From Ruegeria sp. A3M17 (GTDB lineage: Bacteria > Pseudomonadota > Alphaproteobacteria > Rhodobacterales > Rhodobacteraceae): DNA of 64,000 nucleotides. The notes under the pieces are model-generated. The model made no database searches. It had not been told where the DNA came from and saw only the letters and a program-made list of their open reading frames with translations. A program made the translations under genes and the position numbers. Numbering within the stretch: the first letter of the stretch is position 1; the number at the start of each line of letters is the position of its first letter. This document shows positions 24,775 through 35,213 of this stretch, piece by piece. The DNA lies in contig NZ_QOCF01000007.1 in the NCBI RefSeq assembly GCF_003318255.1, positions 1-64,000 of the forward strand. The letters are read 5' to 3'.

Positions 24775-25323
24775 ATAGCCCGCAGACCTCACAACGCGCC
24801 GCCGCAAAGAGACACCGGCCCCCGCGTCAATGATAAGATCCGTGCCCCCGAAATCCGTCTGATCGGCGCTGAAGGTGAAAATGTCGGGGTGGTTCATCCC
24901 GCCAAAGCCATGCAGATGGCAGTTGATGCCGGTCTTGATCTGGTCGAAATTTCGCCCAACGCAAACCCGCCGGTCTGCAAAATCATGGACTTCGGTAAGT
25001 TCAAATACGAGACGCAGAAACGCGAAGCCGAAGCCCGCAAAAAACAGAAGATCATTGAGATCAAAGAGGTCAAATTCCGACCCAACACTGACACTCATGA
25101 TTACGACGTGAAAATGCGGAACGTGTTCAAATTTCTTGAAAACGGGGACAAGGTCAAAGTGACCCTGCGTTTCCGCGGCCGTGAAATGGCGCACCAAAAT
25201 TTGGGTCGTGAGCTTTTGGAACGTGTTGCAGCCGACACCAAAGAGATCGGCAAGGTTGAAAACATGCCGAAGATGGAAGGCCGTCAGATGATCATGCTGA
25301 TCGGCCCGCTGCCACAGAAATAA
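24775..25323 (+). CDS. infC: Translation initiation factor IF-3, apparently starting with ATA
   Basis: IF-3 binds the 30S subunit and rejects non-standard start codons. The 182-residue product shows both IF-3 domains: the N-terminal [20 protein letters not shown] region and the linker and C-terminal domain with [17 protein letters not shown] and FRGREMAHQ. No ATG or GTG lies at the expected place. The family N-terminus ([12 protein letters not shown]) follows an ATA codon at 24775 with AAAGGA 9 bases upstream. A TTG at 24742 would add 11 unrelated residues and lacks a ribosome site. IF-3 genes use AUU, AUC or AUA starts for autoregulation, so ATA is chosen. Confidence 0.9.
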   Translation: MARRPHNAPPQRDTGPRVNDKIRAPEIRLIGAEGENVGVVHPAKAMQMAVDAGLDLVEISPNANPPVCKIMDFGKFKYETQKREAEARKKQKIIEIKEVKFRPNTDTHDYDVKMRNVFKFLENGDKVKVTLRFRGREMAHQNLGRELLERVAADTKEIGKVENMPKMEGRQMIMLIGPLPQK

Positions 25324-25345
25324 ACCCCTGTGCATATCGCATTCG

Positions 25346-25380
25346 AAACCCTGTCAGATCAGCTCTGACAGGGTTTTTTT
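25346..25380 (+). terminator. Rho-independent terminator of infC
   Basis: AACCCTGTCAGA/TCTGACAGGGTT pair over 12 bases with a 5-base loop, followed by seven T. Confidence 0.93.
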
Positions 25381-25411
25381 GTTGGTTCTATGGTACAGGC
25401 CAAGCGGAGCT

Positions 25412-26734
25412 TCAGCCGGGGATCGAGGTCGAGATCGCCCGACTAAGTTTGCCTACAAGCTCGTCTATCTGCGCGTCTTCAATGATGAACGGCGGGGCCA
25501 GCAGGACATGATCCCCAACCCGACCATCCCGCGTACCGGCCATGGGGTAGCAGATCAGCCCCTCGGCCAAAGCGGTTTTCTTGATTTTGCCCGCAACGCC
25601 GTGAGCCGGATCAAACGGCGTTTTTGTTTCGCGGTCAGCCACCAACTCCAGCCCGCGGAAAAGGCCCCTGCCGCGGATATCGCCGACATTCGGATGCTGT
25701 CCGAATTCGGCCTGCAACGCCTCTTGCAGCTTGTCGCCCATGACGCCGGCGCGCGCGGGCAACGCGCGCGTGGTCAGCTCGGTGACAACGGCTAGAGCCG
25801 CGGCCGTCGCAACCGGGTGACCGATATAGGTGTGACCATGCTGAAAGAACCCGGACCCGTCGCGGATTGCATCATAGATTTTCCCGGTGCACATCATCGC
25901 ACCAATCGGTTGGTAACCAGCGCCCAACCCTTTGGCAATACACAGAATGTCCGGCGAAATTCCATCATGATCGCAGGCAAACAAATGCCCGGTCCGCCCC
26001 ATACCACACATGACTTCATCAAGAATCAACAGAACGCCATATTGGTCACATATCTGGCGAATACGCTGGAAATACCCCTCTACTGCGGGAACCGCACCCA
26101 GCGTTGCCCCCACGACGGGTTCTGCCATGAACGCCATAACCGATTCAGGACCCAAGCGCAGGATCTCGGCCTCCAACTCATTCGCGACGCGCTGGCCGTA
26201 GTCAAAGCTGCTCTCGGCATCCGGCTTTTCAGCGTATTCGAAGCAGGGCGCGATATGTGTCATCTCGATCAACATCGGTGCAAATTGCGCGCGTCGCCAT
26301 TCGTTACCTCCAGCCGACAACGCGCCCAAAGTGTTCCCGTGATAGCTCTGCCGCCGCGCGATCACCCGGCGACGCTCGGGCTGGCCAATTTCAAGAAAGT
26401 ACTGCCGCGCGAGTTTCATCGCCGCCTCGGTCGCCTCGGATCCGCCTGAGACGAAATACACACGCTCCAGATCACCAGGCGCGTGTTCCACCAACAGATC
26501 AGCCAGCGCCTCGGCAGGTTCGGATGTCATGAATCCGGTATGTGCAAAAGCGATCTGTTCGACCTGCCGCTGCACGGCCTCGATAACCGCCGGGTTCGAA
26601 TGCCCGAGGCACGACACCGCAGCGTCACCACAATCCAGATAGCGTTGCCCCTGATCGTCGATCAGGTAACACCCGTCGCCCCCAACGGCGACCGGCAGGT
26701 TCGATTTGGTATGACGAGGAAAAACATGGCTCAT
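25412..26734 (-). CDS. Class III pyridoxal-phosphate aminotransferase
   Basis: This 440-residue cytosolic enzyme of the class III (omega) aminotransferase family moves an amino group from an omega- or beta-amino substrate to pyruvate or 2-oxoglutarate. Visible signatures are FVSGGSEATEAAMKLAR, the AEPVVGATLGA loop, ILDEVMCGMGRTG and the Schiff-base Lys in DILCIAKGLGAGYQPIGA. Its start overlaps the stop of the BKACE gene by 4 bases (ATGA), so the two act together. The partner suggests that the aminotransferase product is a beta-keto acid. The specific substrate cannot be read from the sequence. Confidence 0.9.
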   Translation of the reverse strand: MSHVFPRHTKSNLPVAVGGDGCYLIDDQGQRYLDCGDAAVSCLGHSNPAVIEAVQRQVEQIAFAHTGFMTSEPAEALADLLVEHAPGDLERVYFVSGGSEATEAAMKLARQYFLEIGQPERRRVIARRQSYHGNTLGALSAGGNEWRRAQFAPMLIEMTHIAPCFEYAEKPDAESSFDYGQRVANELEAEILRLGPESVMAFMAEPVVGATLGAVPAVEGYFQRIRQICDQYGVLLILDEVMCGMGRTGHLFACDHDGISPDILCIAKGLGAGYQPIGAMMCTGKIYDAIRDGSGFFQHGHTYIGHPVATAAALAVVTELTTRALPARAGVMGDKLQEALQAEFGQHPNVGDIRGRGLFRGLELVADRETKTPFDPAHGVAGKIKKTALAEGLICYPMAGTRDGRVGDHVLLAPPFIIEDAQIDELVGKLSRAISTSIPG

Positions 26735-27501
26735 TGCTGAGGTCCTTTCAAAACCGCGACCAGCGCCGAAACCGACGCTGCGTTGTTCGCCCAGGCACTT
26801 CCGTCCTGGTCGGTCAAACTGTTTTCAAAACCAACCCGCACATCCCCGCCATGGTCCGCAGCCTTTTTTAGGCAAGCATGTTCCTGCTTTCCGAATGCAC
26901 AGACCATCCAACTGGAGTGGGTTTGCGGAAAGTGATCAAGGTCTTCTGGTGCGGATTCCTGCCCCGAGGAGTATCGCCCCAGAACCAACAGTCGATCAGT
27001 TTGCCCGTCGCGGACGATCCCGCGGGCTTGCCAGTCTGCCAGAAGCGCAGCATCTGCATCGTCATAAAGAATATGCTGAACACGCGTTCCCTGCTCGGCA
27101 CACAGACCGTAAACACTATCCGCGAGGTCCGGCGCGCGCGCGATTTCCCGGATTGAGATCGAAGCCCATTTTGGCTTTACGTGCTGCAAACAGTGCAATT
27201 GGGCCGGGACATCAAAGATACCCGCCGCCTCGGTCGTGATCTGAACATCCATCTCTGGCACGGCACGACGCAACTCGGACATCGTCTCAAGATAACGCCC
27301 GGCATCCAGAGAATGCTGCCCCTGATCATCGCGCACATGCAGGTGGATTCCATCTGCACCGGCTCGAAAAGAGCTTTGTGCAGTCGATACGATCTCCTGC
27401 ACCGACACCGGAAGCTGAATGTGATCCGCATGCCCCCTCCGGGCACCGTTCGGCGCCACCAGAACATAGGGCGTATGCGATTGCGGCAGTGATTTGGACA
27501 T
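26731..27501 (-). CDS. Beta-keto acid cleavage family enzyme (BKACE, DUF849)
   Basis: BKACE enzymes use acetyl-CoA to cleave a beta-keto acid into acetoacetate and a new acyl-CoA. The 256-residue protein has the zinc-binding HLHVRD motif (GADGIHLHVRDD) near residue 50, the QITTEA segment, and the C-terminal VRVGFENSL region with the conserved Glu. The typical length is 270-310, so this is a slightly short member. The ATG at 27501 is preceded by AAGG; the open frame goes 18 codons further without support. It is the first gene of the operon with the aminotransferase and is divergent from an RpiR-type regulator. Confidence 0.88.
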   Translation of the reverse strand: MSKSLPQSHTPYVLVAPNGARRGHADHIQLPVSVQEIVSTAQSSFRAGADGIHLHVRDDQGQHSLDAGRYLETMSELRRAVPEMDVQITTEAAGIFDVPAQLHCLQHVKPKWASISIREIARAPDLADSVYGLCAEQGTRVQHILYDDADAALLADWQARGIVRDGQTDRLLVLGRYSSGQESAPEDLDHFPQTHSSWMVCAFGKQEHACLKKAADHGGDVRVGFENSLTDQDGSAWANNAASVSALVAVLKGPQQ

Positions 27502-27520
27502 AAGAGCAACCTTTTCAACT

Positions 27521-27535
27521 TTTAACCCAGTTAAA
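27521..27535. promoter_or_regulatory. Palindrome in the divergent BKACE/RpiR promoter
   Basis: TTTAAC-CCA-GTTAAA is a perfect 6-base inverted repeat 20 bases before the BKACE start and 56 bases before the regulator start. It is a candidate operator for the adjacent RpiR-type regulator. Confidence 0.45.
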
Positions 27536-27590
27536 GATCTTACGCGCGTTTTCAATTTACATTTTTCATAACATTTGTTTTCTTTCGCGG

Positions 27591-28490
27591 ATGACCAGAA
27601 CTTTGAACCAACTCACCGACGCCCTGCGGCAGCAGATCGACCAGTTGCCTCCCGGATTGCAGATGGCGGCAAAATACATCCTCGACCACCCCGGAGATTT
27701 CGGGCTGGACTCAATTCGAGAAACCGCAGCAAAGATCGGGGTCAGCTCGAACGTTCTGGTCCGGCTGGCGGATCGGATGGGTTATGACCGCTTCGACAGC
27801 CTTCGCGCTCCGTTCCGCGATGCGTTGGTCACGGATGGCGAGGATCATCTGAGCCAAAGCTGGCTTGCCGACATGCAAGACGGTGACGCATTCAGTGCCG
27901 CTCAGGCAAAACTTGCCCAGAATGCACAGAACGTCGTCATGCGATCCCTGCGGTTAATGAACCCTGAACGCGTCAGGCAGGCGGTTGAAATTATGACGTC
28001 TGCTGACAGGTGCTTTGTCACCGCCACCCGCGCCAGCTATGCCTTGTCTTACTATTTTTCCTATACCGGACGCATGGCGCACCCCGGTCTCCAGCTTATT
28101 CCGCGCCACATGGGGTCCGCCGCAGATGATCTGTTGGACGCAAGCCCAAACGATTGCCTGATCGCCATCACCGTCCACCCCTATTCCGCTGACACCATCC
28201 AATCCATGCGATTGGCGCGACGCATGAACATGCCGCTCATCCTGATTGCCGACAGCGAAGTGATCGCACCCGGGATCGAGCCGGACGTGGTTTTCCCGGT
28301 CAGCACGCGATCTCTGCACCACTTCTCAAATTATGCCGGCGCCATGGTGGTTCTGGAATGCCTTCTGGGTCACCTGTTTCAAGCCGGCGGCGACGCCGCG
28401 CGCGATCGCGTGAACAATTACCAAAAGTCCCGAGAAGACACAGGCGCATACTGGCAACCATCCCAGCCGCCCAGAATAAGACGGGCATAA
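27591..28490 (+). CDS. MurR/RpiR family transcriptional regulator (HTH-SIS)
   Basis: The 299-residue protein combines an N-terminal RpiR-type helix-turn-helix (about residues 1-80, with IRETAAKIGVSSNVLVRLADRMGYDRFDS in two parts) and a C-terminal SIS domain (about 125-260) that normally binds a phosphosugar or related ligand. The SIS part has CFVTATRASYALSYYF and the ITVHPYSADTIQ loop. It faces the BKACE-aminotransferase operon and probably controls it; the ligand may be an intermediate of that pathway. A terminator follows at once. Confidence 0.9.
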   Translation: MTRTLNQLTDALRQQIDQLPPGLQMAAKYILDHPGDFGLDSIRETAAKIGVSSNVLVRLADRMGYDRFDSLRAPFRDALVTDGEDHLSQSWLADMQDGDAFSAAQAKLAQNAQNVVMRSLRLMNPERVRQAVEIMTSADRCFVTATRASYALSYYFSYTGRMAHPGLQLIPRHMGSAADDLLDASPNDCLIAITVHPYSADTIQSMRLARRMNMPLILIADSEVIAPGIEPDVVFPVSTRSLHHFSNYAGAMVVLECLLGHLFQAGGDAARDRVNNYQKSREDTGAYWQPSQPPRIRRA

Positions 28491-28523
28491 AAAAAGCCCC
28501 GGCACAAGGACCGGGACTTTTTT
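28491..28523. terminator. Bidirectional terminator
   Basis: AAAAAGCCCCGG and CCGGGACTTTTT pair with a single mismatch around an 8-base loop, with A and T flanks. It lies between the RpiR gene and the convergent coxM stop. Confidence 0.8.
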
Positions 28524-28536
28524 GACTGTTTACAGC

Positions 28537-29331
28537 TTACATGCAGGCTTCAATGGCCCGCTTGGTCATTACACTGACCAGATGCGCGCGGTACGCCTTG
28601 CTGCCGTGCAAGTCGGCAATCATATTCGCGGGATTGATGCTCAGCCCGGTCAAGGCATCCGGCCGAAACTCCTTGTTCAGGGCTTCCTCAGCCTCGGACC
28701 AGCGGAACACACCATCCTCACTGGCCCCTGTCACGGCAACGCGAACACCATCGGCGAAACGTGCCAGATACACTCCGACCAGCGCAAAGCGCGATGCGGG
28801 TTGCAGAAACTTCTGGTAGCTGGCCGCTTGTGGCACCGGGAAATTGACCGTGGTGATGATCTCACCTTCCTCCAGGGCTGTACTGAACAAACCCTCGAAG
28901 AAATCATCTGCTGCGATTTGGCGCGTATTGGTGATAATCGTCGCACCTGATCCCAAAGCGCCCGCCGGATAGCAAGCGGCCGGGTCATTGTTGGCCAGTG
29001 AACCACCGACTGTTCCCCGATTGCGCACCGCAGGATCGCCGATCTGCCCGGCCAGCGCGGCCAACGCCGGATAGCTGCCGGCGGCCTCCGACGCCACCGT
29101 CGCGTGGGTTGTCGCGCCACCAATGGCCACCGACCCGTCATCCTCAATACAAACGCCCTGCATGTCGGGAATCCCACCCAACGACACCAACGTAGACGGC
29201 GACGCCAATCGCTGTTTCAGCGTTGGGATCAGCGTCTGGCCGCCCCCCAACGCCTGTGCATCCTCGCCTCCCAACGCCGAAACGGCATCAGCAACGGTCG
29301 AGGGTTTTTCAAACTCGAAATTGTACATTTC
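28537..29331 (-). CDS. coxM: Molybdenum hydroxylase FAD subunit (CoxM-like)
   Basis: This is the FAD-binding medium subunit of a carbon monoxide dehydrogenase-type molybdenum hydroxylase. The 264-residue protein begins MYNFEFEKPSTVADAVSAL and has the two FAD motifs, ALGGGQTLIP (about residue 33) and a variant of the T-x-G-G motif in NRGTVGGSLANNDPAACYP (about 102). The ATG at 29331 has AAAGGA upstream. It closes the S-L-M gene order (coxS 32349, coxL 31783) on the minus strand. It passes electrons from the Fe-S subunit to an external acceptor. Confidence 0.9.
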   Translation of the reverse strand, partial: EMYNFEFEKPSTVADAVSALGGEDAQALGGGQTLIPTLKQRLASPSTLVSLGGIPDMQGVCIEDDGSVAIGGATTHATVASEAAGSYPALAALAGQIGDPAVRNRGTVGGSLANNDPAACYPAGALGSGATIITNTRQIAADDFFEGLFSTALEEGEIITTVNFPVPQAASYQKFLQPASRFALVGVYLARFADGVRVAVTGASEDGVFRWSEAEEALNKEFRPDALTGLSINPANMIADLHGSKAYRAHLVSVMTKRAIEACM

Positions 29332-29422
29332 GCTTTCCTTTCCGAAAGGCGCAGATCCGCCCTTCATCTGGCTGTAAATATCCCGGGGGTCTGGGGGCAG
29401 AGCCCCCAGCCTACCCGACCAA

Positions 29423-31783
<2,361 letters not shown>

Positions 31784-31863
31784 TGCTTGTTCTCCTCCCA
31801 TAAACGGATGCGTGTGCACCCTATGTCATCCCACGGGCGTTTATTTGGACGCCCGCAGCGGCA

Positions 31864-32349
31864 TCATTCGGCAGCGATGCTGCTGACGTCCTGACCCGAT
31901 GCGGCCATGATCGCCTTGACGATGTTGTGGTATCCGGTGCAACGGCACAGGTTGCCTTCCAGATATTTGCGCACTTCGGCCTCAGTCGGGCGCGGGTTCT
32001 CTTTCAACAGCGCGGCCGCGCTCATCACCATGCCTGGCGTGCAGAAACCGCATTGCAGGCCATGGTGGTCCTGAAATGCTTGCTGGATCACATTCAGCGA
32101 ACCATCCGCGTTGGCCTGGCCTTCGATGGTGCCGACATCGGCCCCGTCCGCCTCAAGCGCCAGCATGTTACAGGATTTCACCGCCTCGCCGTTCACATGC
32201 ACCACGCATGCGCCGCACTGCGCGGTATCGCATCCGACATGAGTGCCAGTCAGCGACAGGTGTTCACGCAGAAAACCGGACAACAACGTCCGGCCCTCGA
32301 CGTCACCGCTCACGGACTTTCCGTTCACAGTCATTGAGACCTGTGTCAT
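31864..32349 (-). CDS. coxS: Molybdenum hydroxylase [2Fe-2S] subunit (CoxS-like)
   Basis: The 161-residue small subunit carries two [2Fe-2S] clusters. The plant-type ferredoxin motif [15 protein letters not shown] with a later Cys (KSCNMLA) forms the N-terminal cluster, and [15 protein letters not shown] plus [12 protein letters not shown] forms the C-terminal helical cluster. It is the first structural gene of coxSLM. The 150 bases upstream hold no recognised element. Confidence 0.95.
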   Translation of the reverse strand: MTQVSMTVNGKSVSGDVEGRTLLSGFLREHLSLTGTHVGCDTAQCGACVVHVNGEAVKSCNMLALEADGADVGTIEGQANADGSLNVIQQAFQDHHGLQCGFCTPGMVMSAAALLKENPRPTEAEVRKYLEGNLCRCTGYHNIVKAIMAASGQDVSSIAAE

Positions 32350-32500
32350 AGATTCCTCCCATTTCGTATTATTCTTCGTCCCGAGTTAAACACGGGAAAA
32401 TTTGTTTGAGAACAAAAATATTTAGCACCAATATCCGACGTTCGTCGGGGTCGTCTTTTCTTTCATAGCCACCTAATAAGAAAAACTATATTGCGCCTCA

Positions 32501-33502
32501 TCACCGTTTGCGCGCAGATCTCGGTTGCGGTCTTGTTGGGATTTCTTTCAGCAGCCCGCCAACGCCCATCGCCGCAATATCTGCGCCGGTTGTCTCGATC
32601 CCGCATGCAACGCGCGACAAGACCCAGTCCGCTCCGTTCAACGCAGGCGAACGGGCACATCCGGGAAGTCCAATCACCGGCTTGGAGCCTAGTGTTCCAA
32701 GAAACAGCAGATTACCAGGATCGACAGGCATGCCGAACCTGTCCACCTGACCACCCGCAGCGCGCACAGCCTGGGGAGCAACATCAAATGCATCAGAGGT
32801 GGCAGAGCCGGTCAGGATCATCACGATGTCGCCCACCGCCGCTGAAATGGCCTGCGACAGCGGTTCGGCCTTGTGTGGCACGATCCGCACGTCGCTGAGG
32901 TCCATGCCAAGGGCCTCAACCCGGCCCCGAATGGCGGCGATACCTTTTTCGTTTGGCGGACCGCCCGGAATATCCGTAACGATCAATCCTGCCGATTTGT
33001 GTACAGGGGCCGTCAGACGAATCGAAGCTTTGGCCAGACCGGCGGCTTGCACGACGTCCTCTTTTGAGACCGCATAGGAAATCACCTTGATCGTGGCGAC
33101 CATCCCGCCCGCGCCCATCTGTTGATATTGCGGCACGGTCGCGACCGTTATCATCGGATTGACGCAGTTGAACGCCTGCAATGCCCCGACATCTAATTCC
33201 ACGACCCCCGGACCGTCGGCCAACAAGTTAACGCGCCCGGTAAACGGCTGCGTCACCCGCAAACCTGCGGCTTGCGGATCAGGTGCAAGCGCCGCGGCCA
33301 GCACTTCAGCGGCCTCGTCTTCGTGGCAATCTCCGGGCTCGAGCTGTGCAACCGTGACGTCGCCAAACCCTGCAGCAGTTAGCTGAGCGCAATGTTCGGC
33401 CGTCAACAGCAGTCCCTTGCGCAGTTTGGTGTCCTGAACCTGAACGGAATGCGCAAGGATCGCACCAGTGGCCTCAGCGACAGGAACCGGGCCGAACTTC
33501 AC
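32501..33502 (-). CDS. Molybdopterin-binding protein (MoCF-type) of the cox cluster
   Basis: This 333-residue protein has a MoeA-like N-terminal section (MKFGPVPVAEATGAILAHS, then LRKGLLLTAEH) and a MoCF/MogA-type molybdopterin-binding domain around residues 175-300 (LIVTDIPGGPPNEKG, VMILTGSATSDAFDV). Such proteins often accompany XdhC in molybdenum hydroxylase clusters and are thought to help with cofactor maturation or transfer. Its start overlaps the stop of xdhC by 4 bases (TGA/ATG region 33499-33502). Specific function is inferred from context. Confidence 0.82.
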   Translation of the reverse strand: MKFGPVPVAEATGAILAHSVQVQDTKLRKGLLLTAEHCAQLTAAGFGDVTVAQLEPGDCHEDEAAEVLAAALAPDPQAAGLRVTQPFTGRVNLLADGPGVVELDVGALQAFNCVNPMITVATVPQYQQMGAGGMVATIKVISYAVSKEDVVQAAGLAKASIRLTAPVHKSAGLIVTDIPGGPPNEKGIAAIRGRVEALGMDLSDVRIVPHKAEPLSQAISAAVGDIVMILTGSATSDAFDVAPQAVRAAGGQVDRFGMPVDPGNLLFLGTLGSKPVIGLPGCARSPALNGADWVLSRVACGIETTGADIAAMGVGGLLKEIPTRPQPRSARKR

Positions 33503-34467
33503 GCTTTGCCCCGCAACACGGCTGTCATTTGCGCAAGGATTGCCACCGCAATCTCGGACGGATCCGCAGCGCCGATGTCCAATCCAATTGGTCCGTGGAT
33601 CTGGGCAATCTGCTGGTCCTCAAACCCCGCTTCTTTCATACGCGCAACCCGCTTGGCGTGCGTTCGCGTCGAGCCCAACGCTCCGATGTAAAACACGCCA
33701 GCCTTCAATGCGATTGCCAAAGCCGGATCGTCCAGTTTTGGGTCATGGGTCAGCAGGACAACAGCCGTCCGCGAATCTACACCCAGCTTGGCAATGGCCT
33801 CGTCCGGCCAATCGGTCAGGATGGTTTCCCCCGGGAAACGGGCGCTGGAGGCAAAGGCGTCGCGCGGGTCGATGATGGCCGGATCATATCCGGCGATCCG
33901 GGCCATCGGAACCAACGCCTGTGCAATGTGCACCGCCCCCACAATTATCAAACGTAGTGGTGGGTTATGAACCGCAACGAACGTTTGTCCGTCCTCTTCG
34001 AACCCGGATCGGTCCATACGCATTCGGATCGGATAGGCGTTGCGACGCAATGCCCGGTGCCCGGATTCGATGCTTACTTCATATGCAATGGGTTCACGCC
34101 GCGCGCGGGCATCGATCAGATCGCGCAGCATCCGTTCAGGCATCACCGAACCAATCGGCTCCACCAACACACGGATCGTACCGCCACAGGCCAGACCCAC
34201 GGCAAAAGCATCCTCGTCGCTGACGCCAAATTCCAGCAGACGCGCCTCACCCTCGTCCATCGCCTCAAGCGCTTCGACGATGACCGCGCCTTCGACACAG
34301 CCGCCAGACACCGAGCCTTCAATCCGACCGTCTGCGGCGATCACCAACTGTGCGCCGACGCGACGCGGCGCGCTGCCCCAGGTCTCAACTACAGTTGCCA
34401 GCGCGGTTGGATGACCCTCAGCATGCCACTTCAGGGCCGTCTCTGGGCTGTTGTCGAATCTGTCCAT
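33499..34467 (-). CDS. xdhC: XdhC/CoxI family maturation protein
   Basis: XdhC proteins bind the molybdenum cofactor, protect its sulfurated form and insert it into hydroxylases. The 322-residue product has the N-terminal XdhC_CoxI domain (TALATVVETWGSAPRRVGAQ and GSVSGGCVEGAV, about residues 20-70) and the C-terminal Rossmann-like domain (LRLIIVGAVHIAQAL, with YIGALGSTRTHAKR later). The canonical Rossmann GAG is replaced by GAV. The ATG at 34467 has GGGAGGG upstream. It is co-transcribed with the molybdopterin-binding gene and probably matures CoxL. Confidence 0.9.
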   Translation of the reverse strand: MDRFDNSPETALKWHAEGHPTALATVVETWGSAPRRVGAQLVIAADGRIEGSVSGGCVEGAVIVEALEAMDEGEARLLEFGVSDEDAFAVGLACGGTIRVLVEPIGSVMPERMLRDLIDARARREPIAYEVSIESGHRALRRNAYPIRMRMDRSGFEEDGQTFVAVHNPPLRLIIVGAVHIAQALVPMARIAGYDPAIIDPRDAFASSARFPGETILTDWPDEAIAKLGVDSRTAVVLLTHDPKLDDPALAIALKAGVFYIGALGSTRTHAKRVARMKEAGFEDQQIAQIHGPIGLDIGAADPSEIAVAILAQMTAVLRGKA

Positions 34468-34709
34468 TGCACCCTCCCGGCGTGTTCTGAACCAACATAG
34501 GCAGGTTTGGCGCAATGAAAAGTAAGCCTTAAGGCGAATACCGGATGTTCAGCCTGTCTGTTAAACTCAGAATTGCATCGGCGTATACAAGCCCAGATTA
34601 CCAAGCAGCCCACAAATCATTGATTGCACCCGGTCCAGATTCTAGCCTACATGCGTAGCTGCTGCATTCCAGTATGCGCATATTAATTTTTGACAATGGA
34701 GACAGAGAG

Positions 34710-35210
34710 TTGAAACGCATTTTTACACTCGGAATGGCACTTGGCCTGTTCACCGCAAGCGTTGCATCCGCAGACACGTTCCTGCGTTATGGCGAGGTCG
34801 AAGGTTGGAAAGTATTTATTGACGAGGACAAGAAGTCTTGCCTGATCGAAGCTGTTGATGACGCTGAAAACGTCGTTCAGATGGGCCTGACCGAAGATCG
34901 TGGTGTTGGCTATGTTGGCGTGTTCACCAAAGCCAAGACCGATATCAAGCGTGGCGAGAAGGAAGCCGTGGCGGTCCTGTTGGGCGACAATATCTATGTC
35001 GGCGAAGCGACCGGAATGAAGGGTAACATCACCAAAGGTTATTCGGGTGGGTACGTCTTGTCCGATGACCCTCAGTTCGCGGACGACCTGGCCAAGCAGA
35101 AAGTCATGGTTGTGTTCCCGGAAAAGGAATTCGCCTTTACCGTTGACCTGACCGGCACTTACAAGGCCATGGAAATGGCGCGCAAGTGTAACGAAGAACA
35201 GCTGAGCTGA
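34710..35210 (+). CDS. Periplasmic protein of unknown function, TTG start
   Basis: From a TTG at 34710 the 166-residue precursor has a clear signal peptide (MKRIFTLGMALGLFTASVASA, cut before DTFLRY) and a mature domain of about 145 residues with two cysteines (KKSCLIEA and ARKCNEEQ). GGAG lies 8 bases before the TTG. An ATG at 34674 would put twelve residues ahead of the signal peptide and has no ribosome site. The pattern of a Trp-Lys-Val start, a single Cys and beta-rich body is vaguely like invasion-associated locus B proteins, but I would not assign it. It stands alone within the minus-strand cox cluster. Confidence 0.7.
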   Translation: MKRIFTLGMALGLFTASVASADTFLRYGEVEGWKVFIDEDKKSCLIEAVDDAENVVQMGLTEDRGVGYVGVFTKAKTDIKRGEKEAVAVLLGDNIYVGEATGMKGNITKGYSGGYVLSDDPQFADDLAKQKVMVVFPEKEFAFTVDLTGTYKAMEMARKCNEEQLS

Positions 35211-35213
35211 TAC

